A DNA stretch of 64,000 bases, taken from Impatiens glandulifera (Eukaryota > Streptophyta > Magnoliopsida > Ericales > Balsaminaceae). The notes under the pieces are model-generated. The model was not told the DNA's origin. It ran no database searches and worked only from the letters and a program-made list of their open reading frames with translations. Made by a program: the position numbers and the translations under genes. The DNA is taken from assembly GCF_907164915.1 (NCBI RefSeq), contig NC_061863.1:45419382-45483381 (forward strand), written 5' to 3'. Shown one piece after another: positions 11,704 to 24,420 of this stretch. Numbering within the stretch: the first letter of the stretch is position 1; each line of letters opens with the position of its first letter.

Positions 11704-13265
11704 TGACTGAGAGTTTTCTTTTCTCTTTATTTTTTTTCATTTAACTAATTTGATTTGATATGGATTTTTGTAAGGTTTTTATAAAAAGAAAATTTAAAAA
11801 TGTCTCACATTATTATTATTAAATTATTTATTTTATAATTAAAATATGTTTTTTTTTTATTAATTTTGAATATAAAATAATATTTTAGTAATTAAATTAA
11901 TTACAAACTCAATTTTTTATATGTATAAAATATTTTATTATTTAGTAGTATATAATGTACTATTAATTTTTTTTTAATTAAATGATAACTAGCATGACAC
12001 TTCATTGTTACGGTTCTCGTTTAAACTCAAAGCGTTTCCATAAATAATTTAAACGTTTATGGTTGTGGAAAGAGATAATATATTCTGTAATCAAAATTGA
12101 TTATTGTGCCCCTCACAAAAGAGATTGATGTGACTAAAAACGCATTAATCTTCAATGTGTGAGGACACAAAGATCCAGAATTATTCTAATTCTTGAGAAT
12201 TAGATCCTAAGTTTGAGATGTTCTAGGTGGAAAAAATTTATTATTTTTATTTAACTTGTATGCCATATTAAAATATATAATAGTTTTATAGTTAGATTAA
12301 TTAATGTATTACAATCTAATTGGTTAAATTTTATAGCAATACTATTAAGTTACATATTCAAATCTTGTAGAAATTATTTATTTTTTTGGCCTTGGAAGGG
12401 TGATACTAGTTTATTTCTTTTTAGAAAATAAGTATAAGTATCATATTTTTCTAGTGTGACAGTGATTTTTATACATTTTGATGTAAGAAATCTGTACACA
12501 TATATACAGTGTTTTGTTTTGTTTTGTTATTATTTTCAGGAATCTTAAGTAGTTGTACCTAGCATGTTAAAGATGTCTACGATGTGTTATAATCAAAGAA
12601 AGAAAATCATTTTGTGTGTTTTATAATTAATACCAATAATAATGTATAACTCTGTCACTGAACCAGTAGTACTACTCTTCTGATCATAAACCAGACCAGA
12701 CCAATTATATATGACATGTATCCTTTAACATTTGTCCAATCTTTTGGCCATTCGAGTGGATGAGGACCCTATATAGTACATACCTTTGTTTCATTCTATA
12801 TACTTTTTTTTTCTTTTCTTTTTTTTCAATATCATCATATTGAAAAGTTCATTTATTTACTGGATTTCAACTTTTATTAAATTTGAATGTTACTAAAATG
12901 TAACTATAATAAGATTCATTTACCTTGGTAGTGGAATAAGAAGATTAATGTTATATTGTATCATTTTGAATTTTCATGATTATTTTAAAATATATTTATT
13001 ATTGTTGTATTTGTCTTTAAGAAAAAGAATTCAAGCTTATCTGACTTAACAACAACCAAACAAATAAACTAAATCACTTTACAAGATATTTTAATATTCT
13101 GAGTTAATAATTAATTTCATATAATGAAATATAATTCAATCTAATCTAGATCACATGCTCCAAAAGATTAGGTATTAAAATGTTCAGAGTGAAAAAAATA
13201 ATAATTTATTGATAATTTTAAGGTGGTAATGGTTTTTTTTTTTTTTTTTTTAAAAATTTAAAAGA

Positions 13266-13301
<36 letters not shown>

Positions 13302-13394
13302 AAATTTAAAATAAAATGTATTTTAATATTTTGTTAATGATTTGAGTGATATTATAGAAATAAAAAATTGAAATTGCAATATTCTTGTTCCTTA
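11704..13394. other. AT-rich intergenic DNA
   Basis: No gene was seen. Simple repeats include a (TA)n run at about 13267-13298 and poly-T runs near 13232-13250. Confidence 0.55.
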
Positions 13395-13619
13395 GAGTTT
13401 GTTTGATTTATTTTTTTTTACCTAAATTTTAATATTATTCCATCACTTTTTATATTCATCTAAATACCAAAATATTATTTAATATATTTTCTCTCATACT
13501 TCTATCTCATTTATTTATAGAGTAAAATAATCAATTAATTTAATTTTTTTATTTATTTTTAAATTAAGTCAAATAAAGATTTTATCCAAGATATAAATAA
13601 AACCCAATATCAAACAAGC
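13395..13619. mobile_element. MITE, about 225 bp, TTGTTTGAT ends
   Basis: The left end, GAGTTTGTTTGATTT, and the right end, whose reverse complement reads GCTTGTTTGATATTGGG, form short terminal inverted repeats. The flanking trinucleotides TTA and TAA would fit a Harbinger/Tourist target duplication with one change. There is no coding capacity. Confidence 0.45.
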
Positions 13620-14209
13620 TAAAAGAAAATATAAATGAAAAGACTAGCTAGCTAGCTATGGTAGCTCTACATGGGGTTAGGAGCTTGGCTGGCGATGGGG
13701 ACATCCTACACAAATAATATAATAATAATAATAGATAAATAGATAGCTGAAACCAAACAAGAAACAAAAGAGAAACATTATTATTATGTGTTACATTTTA
13801 CTAAAGTCCATATAAAATAAAAGGACTAGAAAACAAATTGAATATTTGGCTTGTTTTGAGTTTGAGACACAGTGGAGGCCCCAGGGCCTTATGGGGTCCT
13901 GGACTTTGTTGTTTTAGACTGACCCTTTTCCTTCACACTCAACATCATTTCCAATTAATTAAATAATTTATTTTTTTTCCGTATAAAAACATGTTAAATA
14001 ATTTTAACAAATCATATCATAAAACCATTTAGACCAATATATATATACTACAACCGCATGTAGATAAAATCAATATAATGATTCATCAATCATATATATT
14101 ATATTGATCCATTAATCATCATTATAAACCATTTATATTAATACATGATGAATTGCATAAACCATTCACATTCATTGCATGTATATATAGAATAATAATT
14201 ATGATATTT

Positions 14210-14210
<1 letters not shown>
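13620..14210. other. AT-rich intergenic DNA
   Basis: No gene was seen. The stretch has (TAA)n and (TAGA)n microsatellites near 13720-13745 and otherwise unremarkable sequence. Confidence 0.5.

Positions 14211-14212
<2 letters not shown>

Positions 14213-14300
<88 letters not shown>
14213..14300. repeat. (TA)n microsatellite, about 88 bp
   Basis: An almost uninterrupted TA dinucleotide run. It is self-complementary and creates a spurious Ile-Tyr open frame on the minus strand. Confidence 0.97.
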
Positions 14301-14305
<5 letters not shown>

Positions 14306-14526
14306 TTCATATATTGAACTCCAGTTGTATTCAAGCAAAAAAATACAAATAGAGAGTTAGAATCAAATTATGTTATCAGCCAAGTGTTACAGGCAACTTT
14401 CAGCCATAGCCATGTGTTGAGAGTTTCAAAACACATCAGAAACCATGTAATTTACAGTTTTTGTAATCAATTAATGAAATTGTTTTATCATTTAAATAAA
14501 ATAGTTTCAAATCTCAAATAATTTAA

Positions 14527-15687
14527 GGGTTAGCTTGATTCAGCTTATTGACGTTAGCTTATTCGTGGTAAGTTTTGATAAGATTTCAACTTATTTAATG
14601 TTAAGCTTGGGTAGGTTTGATTCAACTTATTTATTTTTTATATTTATAATATTATTTAATAATTAATATTATATATATTTATTAATTTGATTTTAATATT
14701 AATAAATGATTTAAATTAAAAAATAACTTATTTAAATTATATTAATATGTTAATTTTTGTTAATATATAATTTTAAATATTAATAAATAACTTAAATTAA
14801 AAAATAATATATTTTAAAATAAATAATATTAATATATTAATTTTTATAAATTTATAATTTTAAATATATTCAAAAAATATATATATATATATATAATATA
14901 AAAAATATATAAATATATATAAAAATATTTAATAATATTTTAAATTTTCCAAAACCTCTATTGAAAATCACTCTTTTGTGTCTATTTTTATTTTTATATT
15001 TAATTTTTTCAAAAAACATTTAAATGATTCATTCAATTATTGAAAAGTAATTTATTATTATTATTATATATATTTTTATTTTTTCACATCCTTTTACCCA
15101 ATCTTTTAATTGTCAATTTTATTTTTGGCATCTCACCCTCCTTCTATTTTATTTAATCAATTCATTTCAATTATAATATATACTTTTATATTATTAATTA
15201 AGACTAGTTTGATCTTTAAAACTATATTTATAAATTAAAAAAATAAAAATGTATTTATATTTCATATATTGTTTTATTATTTTATATATTAAGATACATA
15301 TATTATAAATAATAAATAAAAATGTATTTAAATGTATATTTTATTATTATAATAATTTTATATAAATATATAAAATTATTAGAAATATATGAAATAGATG
15401 TGAGAGAATTAATAAAAGGATTATAAAGAGATTAAATAGATGAGAGAAATTAATAAAATAATTAGAAATGAATTAAATAAATAAGAGAAAATAAATAAAT
15501 AAAAATATTTAAAATTAATGAGAGAGAAAAATGTTGAGATTATAAGCTTAAAAGTTGATTTGATGAGAGATCAGGGAGGTAGAGAGAAAATTAAGTTTAA
15601 ACGCAAAAATATGTTTAATTATAATTTTTTGCATGAGCTTATTACGCAAACACAAGCGCAGCTTTAAATGCTGAATCAAACCAGGCC
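14527..15687. mobile_element. Non-autonomous PIF/Harbinger-like element, 1161 bp
   Basis: The left end, GGGTTAGCTTGATTCAGC, is matched by the right end, whose reverse complement reads GGCCTGGTTTGATTCAGC. Both ends are flanked by TAA (14524-14526 and 15688-15690), the 3-bp target duplication typical of PIF/Harbinger and Tourist elements. Subterminal similarity continues inward (AGCTTATT against AGCATTTAAAGC). The interior is AT-rich with no transposase. Confidence 0.7.
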
Positions 15688-15690
15688 TAA

Positions 15691-18600
15691 ATTAGTAATT
15701 AAAATATTATAATTTAAAATATATTAATGAATTTTATTATTATCTGACCTAAATAATATATATATTATCAAGCCTTGTTAATTGCATGTCTTTTTTAGAA
15801 GACAAGTCTTATTCAGATTTCAGACAAGTGAGATTATGAAATATCAATTTATTGGAATGAAAGGGTACGTACGTAGTATTTAGTTTTCCAATTATTAATA
15901 GATATTTTTATGTAATTTTTTAAATAAATATATTTGATTTTCTTAATTATCATATGTTTTTTTTTTCTCATTTTCTATTATTTATTTACAAACCAAAGTT
16001 CAAATAAGGGTGTTTGAACTGGATTTTTAAAATATATAAATATAAAACAAAATATTTGATTTTAAAGTGTTTTAGAATAATCTGGTTTAATTTTGTCTCA
16101 AATAACATTATATTTAATTCAAATATTAAAATTTTAAATTTTTATAAAAAAAAATGTATTTTGTCATTATAAATTTATATATCTAATGACTTTTTCCAAA
16201 TAATTCAAATAAATAGAACAAATGATTTGAAAAATTCCCTAATTAAATAACTCCAAACAACTCATAATAAAAAATATATCTGCATTATATATTAGGGCTT
16301 ATTCGGATTAAGATTTTTTAAAAAACCTAGAGGAAGAAAATAATAATGATTGGTGATGATTTTGAAAAAGTGATGATTATTTTTGATAAATGACTTAAAG
16401 AGTATTGATATATATAAATAAAATAAAAATAATAATTTAAAATAAATAGTATTTTAGTATTTTGATTAATAAAATGAGTGATATGATTGTTAAGAAGTGA
16501 TGGATTGGAAAATTGATTTTGTTTGAATTTTTCAAATAAGCCAAAGAAAACAATGCTATAACAACAATACAATTGTACAATAATAGAAAAAGTATTATAA
16601 TATTCAATTGATCATTTAAATTGGATAAAAAGTAATTAATAATTAAGCATCATTTTTACATTGAAAAACGGGTTTAATTATAATGTGACTGAAAAGTTGA
16701 CTTTCAGTCAAATCGGTATTGTCATGATCATCCACCTCAGAGAATCAATTGTATTTTCATTTAGGCTACCTATATATTAATTGAAAAAAGATTCTAGAGC
16801 ATGTTTGATGTATTTTTTATTTAATAAATCAATTATTTTTATATTAATAAATTTTATTTTATAAAAAAGTAAATTACTTAAAATAAATGACTAAACTATT
16901 TTTTTATATTATACAATTATATATAATAAAAAAACTTGATAATTTAAATAATTTTCAAAAATATATAAAATTAATAATGTGATAGTTGTTTTTTTACTAG
17001 GTTCATTGTTTTTGTTTTTGAAACATGAATAATTGAATATTACTTTTATAATATTTTGAATGTAATTAACAGACAGATAATTAATATTGTTAGATTACAT
17101 ATTTTATAATAAAAAAATATTTTTAATTAATTGACTTGATATGTCACGTTAGAAATATTTAAAAATAATGTATTTAAATTTAGTTTACTTAAATAATAAA
17201 CTAATTCAATATTATTTAATTCATCGTTTCATATTATATCACTAAATTTATTAATTAAAATGTTAAATACTCTATATTTTAAACGAGGAAACATAAGAGA
17301 TAATGATACGTCAATGTATCAATGAAAAGAAATAGAAAAAAAAGAAAAATTTTGTTATTTTCAATTAATAATTAGATTCCTTCTTATTCTCTCTCCCAAT
17401 CATTTCTCATTTTAAATATTAATATCTTTAAAGAATAATTATAACAAATTATTTTTTTTCGAAATCATTTTCAATAATAATTTTTTAAATAATTTAGGTT
17501 ATTAAAAAAATTGTATAAATTCCAAAAGCTTGTTTTTATCTATGGTTATCTAAGAATATATATGATTTTAAAATTTTGTTAGATGGAGAAGTCTATTATT
17601 TAATATAATTTGGATTAATTTTTTTTTTAATAAAATTATCATAAAATATTTTAATTTTTAATTAATAAATCAAGTGATTTAATGATTAAAATAATATATA
17701 TAATTTTTGAAATGTTTAAGAGGCTAAGATCAACCAAGCTCTAAATCACCATTTTATCCACAAATCAAAGATTGTTTGCTAGGTGTCGCGGAAAATGATG
17801 TTATAGTTTAGAAATATTGTTTGATGATAAAGAGAAATAAATGAAAATATTTAAGTTTAATTTTTAAAATACTTTTTGAATTTAATATTTAAATATTTTA
17901 AAATTTAAAAGTATAGGTAGTTCAATATTTTTAATAACTTTATTACAGGAGTGATAGATAATAGAAATGAAATATTTGAAAATATAAGATATTTTTCATA
18001 GCTGAAGGGTATTAATATATAATATAAAATAATAAATTAAAATAAAGAGAATTTTAATATTGTGTATAATGAATTTAAAATTTTTAAATAATTCAAATTG
18101 AACATTGTGGGCATAGACAAATTGTAAAATATAGACAGTAGCATGCTGTATTTGTTCTATTTTTTTTAACCTTAACAAATCTAAATAGACTTAATTAAAC
18201 TTAACTTGTGATTTTTTTATTATCCATAAAATATTTATGTTTTAATTTTTTTTAGCATAATAAATTTTTTATATTAGTTATCTAATGGTTTAAAGATAAA
18301 CTGAATACATTTTGTCATGTATTTAATTTTACTCACATGCATGTCATTTTTTATATTAAGTTAAAATCCTCCCAAACTTATTTATAAGTGTAATAATTAA
18401 CTTTCTTTTTCATAAACAATATTCACTAAACTAAAGAACTTATCCATTTAATAAATTTAAAACAACAAATTTCTATACAAATACTATATATATCACCAGT
18501 TAATTTAACCAATGCTAATATGTCCTTCCACCAGTGGTTTGCCAAACAAGTTTGAACTTCAACTTCCGAAATTAATTTATTTTGGTTCCTTCTTTTAAAA

Positions 18601-19277
18601 TCATTTACCTCATTTCTTAATAATTTTTTTAATTTAATATTTTTATTAATATTATAACTCATTATTAAATATATTTTAAATTTAATTAATTAAAATTTTA
18701 TATTTATATCTATACAATTAAATTATTATTTTTATATAATATAATTCTTATCACAACTTTAATTTCTATTGTTTATATTTTAATATTTGTAAAATTTAAA
18801 ATAAATAATTTTAAATTTTAAATCATTATATTAAATTATATTCATATTATAAAGTTAATATTTTTTTTACATGGTTAAATCTACTTTTAATAAATAATAG
18901 TATGTGAAATATTTTATAAAAAAATAAATAAATGTATCAAAGACCATCTATTCGAACTAAAATAGATAAATCATAAAGACCACTCGTTTATGAGAAGGGT
19001 AGTTAAAGAAGATCTTATTGTGTTATAATTATTAAAATATTTAAATTAATTATGTATTAAATAAAATAATTATAAAAAATATTAAATGTTATAATATAAT
19101 GTACTATATAAAATTAATAATTTTAAATATATAAATAATTAAATTTAGAATATATTTAATAATAAAATAAAATATTAATAAAATATAAAATAAAAATAAA
19201 TAAGATAACTGAGTTTTAGAATATTTTTTTATTCAAGTTTGTACTGGAAATTTAGTTTGTATTGGAAATTTAGTGTT
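15691..19277. other. AT-rich intergenic DNA
   Basis: No gene was seen on either strand; the short open frames here are AT-composition artefacts. One possible MITE lies at about 16295-16542 (GGGCTTATTCGGATT, reverse-complement end GGCTTATTTGAAAAATTC), but it has no clear target duplication. Confidence 0.5.
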
Positions 19278-19329
19278 CATTGAAAAAAGAAGAAAGTAGT
19301 CATTTTGTAACGAGGTCAACTTCCACTAT

Positions 19330-19525
19330 TAAATACGTACAATTATCGAGAATTATTGCTGATAGCGAAAGAATGCTTTCGGAAATATTAATATCACCGA
19401 AAGTAAATTGTTGCCCTTTGTAGATAGTTGTTAATATTACCGAGAACAAAGGGTTATCGTTAGTGATAATTATTATTATCGAGAGCAATTGGACGATATT
19501 CATTTAATATTATCACCAAGAGCAC
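19330..19525. repeat. Left subterminal repeat array of the CACTA element
   Basis: Several degenerate copies of an ACCGA(A/G)AGC / ATCGAGAG motif are spaced 20-50 bp apart, in both orientations. The same motif recurs at the right end. In En/Spm-type elements such arrays bind the TNPA-like protein. Confidence 0.65.
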
Positions 19526-19530
19526 CCGAC

Positions 19531-20292
19531 TAGAGATGACAACGGGTATCCTACCTGCCGGGTCGTGAAGTACCTATCTTCGAACCCGACTTTCATTATA
19601 ATACCCGACCCCGAGTCCGATGGGTATCTATACTTCTATCCCCATCCCTGATTCATCAGGTACTCGATTCCCAACGAGTACCCCATTACCCGATTAAAAA
19701 ACTTATAAAATTATAAAGCTTGAAGAATAAAAACATAACTTTAATAATTTTAAATTAGTAATATAGAAATGTTAAAAGTAAAAATAAAACAAATACTTAC
19801 CTACATACTTATTTTGTAAATCTTGAGAAAAATAATCTAGAGTAGAGAAAAAATAAAATATAATTGAAAAAAAAGTTAGAGAAGGAATATGAAGAATGAC
19901 GAGAGATAAACAATATTTTGTTAATAAAATAAAAGTTGAAGATTTATGTAGAGAAATATATTTTTGGGGAATAAAATAAATTTAAAGTTGGCGTGTTGTT
20001 TATTAACGATGATGTTTAAAATGGAGTGTGGATAAGACCAAATTAAATGATGTATATTTAATGATATTTGTAATAATGACGAATTTGAAAAATTACACAT
20101 TAAAACTAATAAAAAAATTAATATTAATATAGTCGGGTATCGGATTTGGGTTTTGCACACTCCCCATCCCCGTACCCGACCAGGTACCTTCTTCCATTCT
20201 TCATGCCCGACCCTGAACCCGATTTAAAATACTCAAACTCGACCATCAGATACCTACGGTATCGGGTATAAGGGTAACCATTGCCATCTCTA
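19531..20292. mobile_element. Non-autonomous hAT element, 762 bp, nested in the CACTA element
   Basis: The terminal inverted repeats are TAGAGATGACAACGGGTA on the left and, in reverse complement, TAGAGATGGCAATGGTTA on the right. These are Ac-like hAT ends. The element is flanked by a perfect 8-bp target duplication CACCCGAC (19523-19530 and 20293-20300). GGGTA/ACCCGA-type subterminal motifs are abundant at both ends, and there is no transposase. It split a CACTA subterminal repeat region, so it inserted after the CACTA element. Confidence 0.92.
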
Positions 20293-20300
20293 CACCCGAC

Positions 20301-21188
20301 AATGCTCTCGGTAAAAATATTATTATTTTCCCCTAGTCCGCGACCGCCTCTTTCTTCTTCCGCTCGGTCGCTCTTTCACTCCCCGACGCTTTCCAACTCT
20401 TAAGTTCTTACTTTCTATATTCGATCTTTTTCAAATTAGCTATGACTTGTGCATTTCTCTCTAACACGTTATTATTGTACATGTTCTTGTCTGTTTAATA
20501 GATATCTATTGGAAGAACGAACACCGATTGATGTGTGTTGGTGAGGCCTACACTACTTCTGAAAGAGATCGCTACGAGAAATTGGTAAATTCCATCTTTC
20601 TCCTTCTCTATTTTCTCACTTATATGAGAAATCTAATATACTACCTTTTTGATTCTGTTTGAAATTAGATCTAAATAGGTCAAATTAGATAACCATTCAT
20701 GATTCATCCATATTGACTTATCAGATAACTAGATTTGACAAATAAAAGTGTGAATCAATTTATGAGTTTTATTTCACTAAGAACTAAGACTAAGACATGA
20801 TTTAGGGTAAACATGTGAATCAATTTCTGAATCAAAGTCATATATATATACCTAGATTTATTTGGAAACTTTGATAAATAAATCTCTATAATGTGATATA
20901 TACCTAGATTTCATATTCATTTGTTCTAATTCTGTATCTTGATTAGTTGTTAATTTAAGCAATTTTTGATGATTTCTTATGTGGAAAGGAAAATCAAATG
21001 TAATATGGTGTTAAAAATTAAGTTATGCAGTGATTATGTGGGGATGATTTTAGTTGATGATGGTTTTGGTTATTGTTTATGTTAATTTTTGTATTATAAT
21101 AATGTTTGCTAGGTCTAGCAGCATCGATAGAGATTATATATTTATTGTGTTAGAGACGATACTGTTGAAATGAAAATTCTGGACAAAA
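20301..21188 (+). other. 5' non-coding part of the CACTA element
   Basis: Lies between the subterminal array and the first transposase exon. It has a more GC-rich segment (20335-20400) with CT-rich stretches that could be a promoter or leader, then AT-rich sequence that may contain a leader intron. No coding similarity was seen. Confidence 0.4.
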
Positions 21189-24100
21189 GTTGAATGCTCT
21201 TACGTAATCATCCACAATATATGAAAGGCGTGGAGCAATTCCTAAACTTTGCCCAATGCACTACTAAAAGAGAAAAGATTGTGTGTCCTTGCATTAAATG
21301 TGCAAAACGCACTATGAGAGTGTTAGTGTTATGAAGACACATCTTATTATACATAGTATAAGAATAAACTACGATTTTTGGTATTTTCACGGGGAAAGGA
21401 GGTCCACAAATGATATTGTTGATGATGGCGTTGATGCTGTTGATAATGATGATGATGATGAATCAAATAATGAAGATGATAACGAGAATATTATAGAAGA
21501 AGAGAATATAATGTTTACCAAAGAAACTGCTAACTATAGTGATGACCAGTATATGAAAGATAATCTCAATGATTTGTATCCCAATATTCAACACTCTAGT
21601 TTTGTAGATCCGGTTGACGATGATAAAACATTATACAAATTGTTGGATGATTCAAAACAACCTTTGTATGAAGGTTCTCAAATTTCAAAAGCTTCCACGT
21701 TATTGAAGTTGCTTCATTTTAAAAATTTTGGTCAATGGACAAATACATCATTCGACCTATTGTAAATTTTCTAAAAGATGAGATTTTACTAGTAAATTTT
21801 CATATGCCTAATTCTTATTATGAGTGTAAAAAATTGATTACAAATATCAATCTTACATATGAAAAGATCGACGTTTGTAATAATAATTGTATACTTTACC
21901 GTATGTAGAATAATGATCTGCAACGTTGCAAGGTGTGTGACATCTCGAGATGGAAGATTGATAAGTCAAGTGGTGCAGTTCAGAAAAAATAGAATGTAAA
22001 ACACATTTCAACTAAGGTGCTATGTTATTTTTCATTGACACTAATGCTGCAAATGTTATACATGTCTTAAAAAATGGCTCTAATAATGAGATAGCATAAA
22101 GATAGTTGAGTAGATGACGAAGTCATGAGGCATCCCGCAGATTCTTTGACCTAAAAGTCATTTGATGAACACTACAATTATTTCTTTTCCGAGCCCCGAT
22201 ACGTAAGACTTTGTTTGGCTAGTGATAGGTTTAAGCCATTTATTAATGGAAAACAATCGTACAACATTTAGCCAGTTGTTATAATACCTTACAATGTACC
22301 ACCGACAATATGCATTGACTGAAGTAACTTCATGTTGTCCATGTTGATTCCTGTCCCTAAGAGTGTCGGTGATGCAGTTGATTTTTCTACAACCGTTGTT
22401 GAGGAAATGCATCCACTTCAGAGTATTTTAACATGCGCGCTATATTATTATGGACAATTTTCGATTTCCCTACATATGCAAATCTAATAGGTTAGAGTAC
22501 TAAGGAAAATTTGATTATCCGTGTTGTAATAAGGGTACTGCTTCAATGAGATTGAAAATTTGATAGAAAAAGTGTTATATGTGTCACATGCGTTTTCTTC
22601 TCTTAACCACATATTCTAGAAAAAATGTGAAGCCTTTGACGGTAATACATAATATCGAATGACCCCCCACTATTGTCTGGTATAAAAGTCTATGCAAGCT
22701 CATAATTTAAAAGACGTTGTTTTAAGTAAACATCATTCAAAAAGAACAAAAATCCTTCATGATGTGCGAGGAGATAATTAGAACAAATTATTTATATTTT
22801 TTACTCTACCATACTAGAAAACTCTATTGTTGAGACATAATCTAGATGTCATGCATAATGAGAAAAACATTTGGGATAGCATTGTCGAAACAATGATGGA
22901 TGTGAAAGAAAAGACAAAAGATAGAACTCATTACACCCCGTGGAGGTCGATGGAGTTCTCCAATGTCCCGTTGCTCCATACACACTTTCTGCTAGTCAAA
23001 AGAAAATATTTTTTGAATTTTTGAAAAAAATTAAAGATGCAGGAAGGATTTTGTTCTAACATTGCAGGCTATGTTGAATTGGATGAAAAGAAGATTCGGG
23101 GTTTAGAGAGTCACGGTTGTCATATCATATTAGAATATCTCATTCCTCTAGCGACACATGGCTTCATTTCGAAAGATGTCTACAATGCAGTTGTGAATCT
23201 ATCAAAAAAAATTCGGTTATTATGTTGTAAGTCTTTGAATAAACGTGACTTGGACCAACTTCAACTTGATATTGTTATAACTCTATGCAAGCTCGAAAAA
23301 ATATTTCCGCCATATTTTTTCGACATAATGGTTCATTTGCTAGTACATCTAACATTCAAGGCTTGTTTTGGAAGACTCATACACTATTGATGGATGTACC
23401 CTATTGAGAAGTACGTGAGTACATTGAAGAATTATCTTAGAAATAAAATTTTACCGACGGTTCAATCAGTGAGTGTTATCTGGTGAATGAAAGTATTGGC
23501 TTATGTACGAGATATTTAGAAGATCAAGATCCACGCGTACTTCAGTGCAAGATTTAACCATATCTGTATTTATATGTTTGTAAGAATTATCAAAGAGAAT
23601 TAAATACACGTACGAATTGAGTGATCCAGAGAGACTCATTCATACATATTAAGGAACTGTTCGGAGGCATAATCTATTTACAAGTAAATGCTCAATTACT
23701 TGTATATTTATCTTCCAATTAGATGCATGGACTCAAGGTTTTTATTCAAATTGTAAGCAGTGAGTTCAAGCGAGAATATGATAATCATTTCATACCAATT
23801 GATGAACGTGATAAACGTTATGTAACTTATTTCAAAACAAGAGTGAGTTACAATTGTTGTATAATTTTATTGTATTACATTATTGAGGTTAATCTTACTC
23901 ATCTCTTATTAGGTTGCTCAACTTGGGGAAAATATTGATAAGAATCTAGGAATATTAGGAAGTGGTTCTCCTAGCTATGCGGAGATATTTGTGTCGTGTC
24001 GAATTAATGGATACAAATTTAACATTGAGAGGAACGATGAAGACTTAATCACTCAAAATAGTGGTATTACTACGGAGTGTTGATGGACATTATAGAAGTC

Positions 24101-24390
24101 GAATATTTTAGTCGAAGACGAGTGATTATTTTTAAATGCAAATGGTTTGATGTCCATTCAGGAGATCGAAGAATTAAAATAGACAAACGTGATTTTATAA
24201 GTGTTAATGTAAACTGCACTTTGAAAAATCAGAATCATGAACCGTTTATCTTAGCAAGTCAAGCGAAACAAGTGTTTTACGTTCTAGATATGGCATCGAG
24301 GCCGGATTGGAAAATTGTGACAGCAATAAACACACGTTATTCGAACATCTATTTAAGGTTTCATGGTATTTTATTTTAATTTAATTAGTT
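21189..24390 (+). pseudogene. TNP2-like CACTA transposase pseudogene
   Basis: The parts of a TNP2 transposase appear in order. First is the transposase-associated domain (about 21195-21400), with CPCIKCAK and later FWYFHGE. Next come an acidic Asp/Asn/Glu-rich stretch (21410-21510) and the conserved YYECKKLI, NNCILY and CKVC.SRWK blocks (21815-21965). The DDE core region follows (about 22100-22450), with HPADS, PRYVRL and LSMLIPVPK, then an MHNEKN block near 22850. A DUF4218-like segment (23037-23390) and a DUF4216-like segment (24077-24379, DVHSGDRRIKID then FYVLDM) close it. Many in-frame stops and frameshifts break it, so no functional transposase can be made. Some gaps (such as 23830-23920) may be introns. 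Confidence 0.85.
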
Positions 24391-24420
24391 AAAATTATGT
24401 ACATTTTTTTAATAGAGAAG

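Noticed and set aside
14138..14338. 66-codon minus-strand frame
   Set aside because: It is an Ile-Tyr repeat produced by the (TA)n microsatellite.
18426..18662. 78-codon minus-strand frame
   Set aside because: No known motif, AT-biased, no splice context or neighbours; likely chance.
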